From Prorocentrum cordatum (taxonomy: Eukaryota > Sar > Dinophyceae > Prorocentrales > Prorocentraceae): a stretch of 64,000 nt of DNA. This document shows positions 58,800 to 64,000 of this stretch, one piece after another (within the stretch, counting starts at the first letter, position 1; each line of letters starts with the position of its first letter). The DNA is taken from positions 17,501-81,500 of the forward strand of contig CAUYUJ010019362.1 in the NCBI GenBank assembly GCA_963575745.1. The letters run 5' to 3'. The notes under the pieces were generated by a model. That model worked only from the letters and a program-made list of their open reading frames with translations. It made no database searches and was not told the origin of the DNA. Made by a program: the position numbers and the translations under genes.

Positions 58800-59130
58800 A
58801 GTGGGGGGGGGGCGCATGTGGACGGTGGCACTGGGGCCTTGGGTGGAGCTCCCTATGGGGCTCCGAAGCGCTGTACTGAGTGGGGGGGACGCATGTGGAC
58901 GGTGGCACTGGGGCCGTCGGTGGAGCTCCCTATGGGGCCATGAAACGCTGTACTGAGTGGGGGGGACGCATGTGGACGGTGGCACTGGGGCCTTCGGTGG
59001 AGTTCCCTATGGGGCCACGAAGCGCTGCACTGGATGGGGGGGGACGCATGTGGACGGTGGCACTGGGGCCTTCGGTGGAGCTCCCTATGGGACCACGAAA
59101 CGCTGTACTGGGTGGGGGGGACGCATGCGG
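58800..59130 (+). repeat. Satellite with 77-78 bp units
   Basis: About four units with GGGGGGGACGCATGTGGACG, GTGGCACTGGGGCCTTCGGT, GGAGCTCCCTATGGGGCC and ACGAAACGCTGTACTG; landmark GACGGTGGCAC at 58821, 58898, 58975 and 59053. Confidence 0.95.
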
Positions 59131-59249
59131 ACGGTTGGGAGGCGGGGGAACAGAAGGAGAGAAGGAGAGGAGGAACGCGGGGACCGTCTCTTCAAAACGA
59201 AGACCCATCAACACCGGTTGGTTGGGAAAAACAGAAATTATCCCGGTAA

Positions 59250-59505
59250 AGCAACCTAACAGCGATGTGTAGAAGCATATCTGGAAGCATTGCCCTTGAG
59301 ATTCATGTAGGAGTCCTGGTGTAGAATTCTGGTGTCCTCGCAGTCGCTCGTCCTCCTGCTCGTCCTCGCATGTAGGAGTCCTCGTCCTCCTCCTCCTCCT
59401 GCTCGTCCTCCTTCTCCTGCTCCTCCTCCTCCTCCTCGTGATCGTCCTCGTCCTCCTCGTCTTGCTCGTCCTCCTCTTCCTCGTGCACTTGCCCCTGCTC
59501 CTCCT
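59250..59505 (+). repeat. TE-28 repeat followed by TCC/CTG tract
   Basis: AACCTAACAGCGATGTGTAG, CATATCTGGAAGCATTGCCC, TTGAGATTCATGTAGG and GTGTAGAATTCTGG then TGTCCTCGCAGTCGC, as at 47565-47697 in reverse; then CTCGTCCTCCTGCTCG repeats. Confidence 0.75.
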
Positions 59506-59506
59506 G

Positions 59507-59868
59507 CAGTTGGCTCCGGGCATTGAAAATGTAGCCCGGGAGTGGAGTTCTGGGAACTCGAAGAGCACGAAGTGGCCTACAGTTGGCTCCGGGCATTGAA
59601 AATGTGGCCCGGGAATGGAGTTCTGGGAACTCGAAGAGCACGAAGTGGCCTACAGCTGGCTCCGGGCCTTCAAAGTGTGGCCCGGGAATGGAGTTCTGGG
59701 AACTCGAAGAGCACGAAGTGGCCTACAGTTGGCTCCAGGCATTCAAAATGTGGCCCGGGAATGGAGTTCTGGGAACTCGAAGAGCACGAAGTGGCCTACA
59801 GTTGGCTCCGGGCATTCAGAATGTGGCCTGGGAGTGGAGTTCTGGGACCTCGAAGACCACGAAGTGTG
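59507..59868 (+). repeat. Satellite with exact 73-bp units
   Basis: Units start at 59507, 59580, 59653, 59726 and 59799: CAGTTGGCTCCGGGCATTGA, AAATGTGGCCCGGGAATGGA, GTTCTGGGAACTCGAAGAGC, ACGAAGTGGCCTA. Five units, spacing 73 bp each time. Confidence 0.97.
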
Positions 59869-59994
59869 TAACTGTTTGCTTAAAACTACTTCCGCGGATC
59901 CTCCCCGGATGCCGCCCAGACTCCCCTGGGGAGTCATGATGCTTTCTTTTGAGACGATTGGAAACCTATCAATCTTCGCTGTTGGGTAACATGC

Positions 59995-60095
59995 AGACAC
60001 AGTCAGAGTCGCCGATTGCCCCCCGAAGGTATGGGAAGATATGGGGAATCCTGTTATTTGTGTCTAGTTGCCTGTGTGTCCCAGGGCCCCTTCAT
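59995..60095 (+). mobile_element. TE-10 copy, shortened
   Basis: AGACACAGTCAGAGTCGCCG to CCTGTGTGTCCCAGGGCCCC then TTC; middle third deleted. Confidence 0.7.
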
Positions 60096-60111
60096 GTCGG
60101 GATGCAGTACG

Positions 60112-60275
60112 AAGTCGGGCATGTCCCTCTGCAGGAGGAGGTGTTCAGAAACAGGCCAAAGATGTTCTAGGGATGATCTTTCGACAATGTTTGATCATCT
60201 TGGAATCTTACTTTTTGTTAGACTACTTTTCATTTGTCGCCCACAATCCGCCTGTAGGAGGACTTGTCCGAACTA
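60112..60275 (+). mobile_element. TE-2 MITE copy
   Basis: AAGTCGGGCATGTCCCTCTG then CAGG to CCGCCTGTAGGAGGACTTGT then CCGA; TCTAGGGATGATCTTTCGAC inside. Confidence 0.88.
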
Positions 60276-60457
60276 GATGTAGCACTCTGCAAGGCTACCC
60301 CTTGCAGCCTTGCTTATTTTACTCTCCTTGAGCCAATGCTGACGTCCAGAGACGTCCAGATGGGACGTCTCATGGCCCGGCACCCTCCAAGCTATGGATT
60401 CTGACTGCCGTTGGCCTCCTCCCGTGGCCTCCCCCCCTTCCACCTGGGCCCCTGCGG

Positions 60458-60600
60458 CGGCGGCGACGACGACGACGACGACGAGGAGGAGGACGAGGAG
60501 GACGAGGACGACGACGAGGAGAACGAGGACGACGACGACGAGGAGCACGACGACGAGGAGAGCGAGGACGACGACGACGTCGACGACGACGCACGTCGGC
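60458..60600 (+). repeat. GAC/GAG microsatellite
   Basis: GACGAC and GAGGAC triplets; acidic frame is an artefact. Confidence 0.9.
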
Positions 60601-60805
60601 GGGGGGCGGCGGGCTGCCCCCGGCGGCGTCCTGGGCGCCCTCCGCTCCTCCGCGCGCGGCCCCGCAGGCGCACCAGGGCGGGACCCGGCCGCGAGTTTTG
60701 GGGGAGCACCTTCTGAGAGGGCGCGACCCGCCGAGCGGCAGGGAGACCGCACCGCTCCGGGGGCAGGTCGTGGGAGCCTTTTTTGGGGGGTGGGCAGGCC
60801 TCCTG

Positions 60806-61062
60806 CCCTCTAGGCCTCCTAGATGGGGTCGGACTAGATGGGGTCGGAGGATCGCTCCGCATCGCCAATGCATCGCCGATGCGGCTCGATGTGCAGCCCG
60901 TTTTGCTTCACGTCAGCGTCGCCGATGCATTGCCGAAGTCTACGATGCATCGCCGATGCATCGCCGATGCATCGCCGATGTATCGCCGATGTATTGCCGA
61001 TGTATCGGCGATGCGGCGCGATCTTCCGACCCCATCTACTCCGACCCCACCTAGGAGGCCTC
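60806..61062 (+). mobile_element. TE-7 foldback element
   Basis: TAGGCCTCCTAGATGGGGTC then GGACTA faces TACTCCGACCCCACCTAGGA then GGCCTCTA; ATCGCCGATGC chain inside. Longest clean arms of the family. Confidence 0.92.
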
Positions 61063-61216
61063 TATACCCTGACACGTCGACTAGTGAATTGTCCGTTTTC
61101 GGTTCGAAAGAGGGCGTCGCGGCCGTCATTGTTGCGGGTCCAGGTCCGTCGGGTTCGGTCCCAGGCCGTTTTCATTGAGGGGAGGTTTACTAAAGGGAGG
61201 ACCGTCCACCGCCGAG
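61063..61216 (+). mobile_element. TE-4 copy fused to TE-7
   Basis: Begins inside TE-4 with CCCTGACACGTCGACTAGTG directly after the TE-7 end, so its own left end is missing; right end AAAGGGAGGACCGTCCACCG then CC. Confidence 0.85.
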
Positions 61217-61228
61217 CCTTGCGTGCCC

Positions 61229-61436
61229 GCGCAATTCAGTCTCTAGCGTCCACCAGCGTCGATTGGGCGTCTGGGCGTCGATGAGACAGCCCCGATCTAG
61301 CGTCGGTCTTGCGTCGATTCGCGGCGTTTGAGCACGCATCGATCAGCGTCGATTCAGCGTCGACTAGCGTCGATTCGCAAAAGCCGGCAGGATGGTATGG
61401 GAGGCTCCCGCGAGCTGCCACCGCAGGGAGACCGCA
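61229..61436 (+). mobile_element. TE-9 element, long copy
   Basis: AGCGTC[CG]A words repeated about eight times, then TTCGCAAAAGCCGGCAGGAT then GGTATGGGAGGCTCCCG and GAGCTGCCACCGCAG. Confidence 0.8.
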
Positions 61437-61589
61437 CCACTGCCGCCCGGTGCTGCGCCCGCCGCGCATCGGGGTGCCGGGGCGTCCCGGGGCCAGGAGG
61501 CAGGCGACCACGAAGGGCACACGGTCATTCAGAGGAGGTAGAGGTAGCACTGATGGGCCGATGTTCCACCACCACTACCCTAGGTAGGA

Positions 61590-62255
61590 GAGGGAGAAGG
61601 GGAGGAGGAGGAGGAGGAGGAGGAGGAGGAGGAGGAGGAGCAGGAGGAGGAGGAGGAAGAAAAAGAAGAAGAATAATACGAAGAATAATAAGATGAATAA
61701 GAAGAAGACGGAGAAGAATAATAATAAGAATAATAAGAAGAGGAATAACAATAATAATAAGAATAATACGAATAATAAGAAGAATACTAATACTAATAAG
61801 AAGACGAATAATAATAATCATAATAATAATAATACTAATAATAATAGTAATAAGAATAATTATAATACTAATAAGAATAAGAAGAAGGATACACATAATA
61901 ATAATAATAATACGGGAGGGAGAGGAGGAGGGAGGAGGAGAGGGGGAGGGAGGAGGGAGGAGGGAGGAGGAGGAGGGAGGGAGGGGAGGAGGGAGGAGGG
62001 AGGAGGGAGGAGGGAGGAGGGAGGAGGGAGGAGGAGGGGGAGGGAGGGAGGAGGGGGAGGGAGGAGGGAGGAGGAGGAGGAGGAGGAGGAGGAGGAGGAG
62101 GAGGGGAGGAGGAGGGGAGGAGGAGGCGGAGGAGAGGAGGAGGAGGAGGAGGAGGAGGAGGAGGAGGAGGAGGAGGAGGAGGAGGAGGCCGTGGCGGAGG
62201 AGGAGGAGGAGGAGGAGGAGGAGGAGGAGGAGGAGGAGAAGGAAGACCTCCTCAT
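61590..62255 (+). repeat. GGA, AAT/AAG and GGA microsatellite block
   Basis: GGA (61597-61660), then AATAATAAG-type triplets (61660-61910), then GGAGGGA/GGA (61915-62245). Long poly-Glu, poly-Asn and poly-Ser frames are artefacts. Confidence 0.95.
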
Positions 62256-62377
62256 GCTCCCTTCTCCCCCCTCCTCTCTCCTGCATGTGGTAGTGGTGGT
62301 GGAACATTTGCCCATCACCCATCACCTTGCGCCCGTGTGCCCCTTTTCGGCCTCCTGGGAGGCGCATTGTTCCGATA

Positions 62378-62575
62378 GGGGGGGATGGGCACAGGAGAGG
62401 ATGCGTCCACCCCCAATCGCCCACTGATCGCCGATGGGCGCCCGATAGCCCCGACCTGCCCAGGAGGGTGCGGATTCACTATCGGAGGCCTATCGCCGAT
62501 GTATCGGCGATGTATCGCCAATTCCAGGTCGATGTATTCTCAATTACGCCAGTCCCCCCTATCGTTGCCCCTCAC
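62378..62575 (+). mobile_element. TE-8 element
   Basis: GATAGGGGGGGATGGGCACA, CAATCGCCCACTGATCGCCG, GGATTCACTATCGGAGGCCT, TATCGGCGATGTATCGCCAA and CCAGTCCCCCCTATCGTTGC then CCC. Confidence 0.85.
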
Positions 62576-62663
62576 TTGTCGCCACCGTTGGATTCGCCTC
62601 CAGATCCAGGTCAGAGCGCACCCTGGGAGACGTCCGGGCACAGTGGAGGTACCGGTACAGTTT

Positions 62664-62850
62664 GGTTTCCCCAGTTACGCTGGGTTTGTGTTTGCGATCG
62701 GCACCGCTGGGGGCTGGGAAGCACGACACTGTCCTCGTCGGGCCTCATTGGGGCGCGGCGGAGAGCTCTGTCGAGATCCGCGCCCGCCCCCCAGGGTATC
62801 CCTCAGGATGCCGGTTACAAATTGCCCCCTTTGCAAACCACACGCTTCGG
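62664..62850 (+). mobile_element. TE-24 element
   Basis: AGTTACGCTGGGTTTGTGTT then TGCGATCGGCA to GCCGGTTACAAATTGCCCCC; shares CACGAC.CTG.CCTCGTCGGG and GGGGCGCGGCGG with 45700-45872. The region right of it (TTTGCAAACCACACGC) matches the sequence right of TE-4 at 46028. Confidence 0.78.
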
Positions 62851-62983
62851 AGTCGCCGAACCTTCTAGGGGGATCAGTCTGGTCCAGTTGGGCCTCCCGC
62901 GATCCAGTTTGGTTCAGTTGGGCCTGTGTGATCGGATCTTGCGTGATCTGGTCTGGTCGGGTGCAGGAGGGGAAGGATTGGTA

Positions 62984-63229
62984 CAGTGGAAACCCATGCC
63001 AAGAAAAACCCTGCTTGCCTCAAGGGTTCGCACATTTGAAATGTAGGAAGCGGTGTTTCGTGATTTCCTACATGTTTTCCTTCGTGAGCCCGGTGTCAAA
63101 AAAACTAGATTCCCAACCGCACCGTTAACCACGCACGCCGCCAGCGCGGCCTTTGAAACATCGGTGGATTTCATGAGGTATCAGGGTTGGGGTACTTGTG
63201 GAAGGTTTCTTGTGGTCGGGCCCCTGCTG
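62984..63229 (+). mobile_element. TE-1 copy with internal insertion
   Basis: TA|CAGTGGAAACCCATGCCAAG to GGTCGGGCCCCTGCTG|TA. The middle is replaced by about 130 bp that include the stem AAATGTAGGAA/TTCCTACATGTTT (63039, 63065) and a piece also found near 15600. Confidence 0.85.
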
Positions 63230-63241
63230 TACAGTGCCGTT

Positions 63242-63277
63242 TTTAATACATGTTCCGCGTGCGGATCATGTATTAAA
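63242..63277. repeat. TTTAATACATG hairpin
   Basis: TTTAATACATG (63242-63252) pairs with CATGTATTAAA (63267-63277) over a 14-base GC-rich loop that is itself partly self-complementary (CCGCGTGCGG). Confidence 0.85.
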
Positions 63278-63279
63278 CA

Positions 63280-63815
63280 TGCAGGGATTTAGTATTAAGA
63301 ACAACGATGAGTTCATGCATAAACTTATTCATACATTAATCATGTATCATAAATCCTACCTGTTTAAATATCCGATGTATAAAAAAAAACTGCCCTGTAT
63401 GCCCTGGGGAGAGGGGTGGGAGGGAAAGGGATCGCGGGAGGAGCCGGGTCCGCAGCCGCGCCGTGAAGAAAGAGTTGCTTGCCGCCTCGGCTTTTTGGGG
63501 CGCGTCTTGAGGCGGCCTCGGCCGTCCTGGTCGTCCTTTCTTTTGTCGTTGTTTCATCGATCGGCGCGGGCCGTCGCACGTCCGCCCCCTCCCCCACCCC
63601 CCCGTGGAGAGGATCTTGACTGTTTTGGGTGCCTGTTCGAGCAGGCGGGGTCCCTCCCATAATAGGCGCCCTGTCGCAAACCGTCGCGCTAAGCAGAGGT
63701 CTGGATCCAGACCCCCCTCCCTCCCTCCCCCTTGCGCCAACTTCCGAAAGGCCGAATGAGAAAATGCTCACCTGGTGCACCTTCTCCACAGTATTGGGAG
63801 CTTCTCAACAGGCCT
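63280..63815. other. Unclassified stretch
   Basis: CATGTATTAA-like words continue to 63360. The rest is not recognised. Confidence 0.35.
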
Positions 63816-63817
63816 CT

Positions 63818-64000
63818 TTTTTTTTTTCTCTCTCTCTCTCTCTCTCTTACTCTCTCTCTCTCTCATGGGGCACATCAGAGGTGAGCTGGGCGCCTCTTTC
63901 GGTCTCTTCGGGGCTTTGAAGCCGTCTTTTGAGTTGCTCGTGGGCTATCTGGAAGCCTCTCCGACGCATTTGTTGGGGGGGTTCTTTGCACCATGTTGGG
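63818..64000 (+). repeat. T/CT microsatellite and CTTTGGG-type tail
   Basis: A T-run (63818-63829), TCTCTC to 63864, then GGCGCCTCTTTCGG and GTCTTTTGAG words that resemble the CTTGGGG-type arrays, cut by the window end. Confidence 0.6.

Noticed and set aside
1-64000. Dinoflagellate spliced-leader sequence
   Set aside because: No match to its conserved end TTGGCTCAAG was noticed on reading either strand; the nearest (CATCTTGGCTAC at 51357) differs.

Overview
The window looks like nuclear DNA of a eukaryote, most likely a dinoflagellate with a large, GC-rich, repeat-packed genome. Three things point there. (1) A single conserved host gene is cut into very small exons separated by introns of 1.3-7.6 kb, most with GC-AG borders followed by G (AG|G acceptors), a habit known from dinoflagellates. 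(2) Coding pieces use mostly G or C in third codon positions. (3) There is a relic of an RNase H-bearing retroelement and one short piece that looks like a retroposed mRNA end. No operon, bacterial gene, rRNA, tRNA, CRISPR array or dinoflagellate spliced-leader sequence was seen. The organism call is inference.

The only gene I recognise is on the + strand: TIM17, a channel-forming subunit of the TIM23 preprotein translocase of the mitochondrial inner membrane. Seven exon pieces were found at 14948-15031, 19183-19234, 24042-24108, 25450-25496, 33112-33187, 39271-39319 and (less surely) 42330-42426. Reading phases agree at every junction except one, between the fifth and sixth pieces, where about nine residues and one or more tiny exons are missing. 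The start exon was not found.

Almost everything else is repeats. I separate about 28 families, named TE-1 to TE-28 here. Most copies are 130-260 bp, end in inverted repeats and carry no transposase, so they behave as MITEs. TE-1 and TE-3 begin CAGTGG or CAGTCG and sit between TA dinucleotides, as Tc1/mariner/pogo elements do. TE-5, TE-7, TE-8, TE-12 and TE-20 are strong foldback elements. Several copies are nested in each other, and many nested insertions are flanked by unusually long (20-38 bp) direct copies of the recipient sequence.

Layout: 0-14.7 kb, repeats, a 0.95 kb minisatellite and GGA arrays; 14.9-42.4 kb, the TIM17 gene with introns full of MITEs, two satellite arrays (26.5-28.8 kb), an ACT/AGT hairpin microsatellite (22.0-22.4 kb) and a retrocopy (33.3-33.5 kb); 42.4-51.7 kb, more MITEs and a 0.5 kb foldback of 13-bp repeats; 52.0-53.2 kb, the retroelement relic; 53.2-64 kb, MITEs, two small satellites, a coding-like segment on the minus strand (58466-58706) and GGA/AAT arrays. 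Most long ORFs here are microsatellites read as poly-Pro, poly-Ser, poly-Arg or poly-Glu and are not genes.
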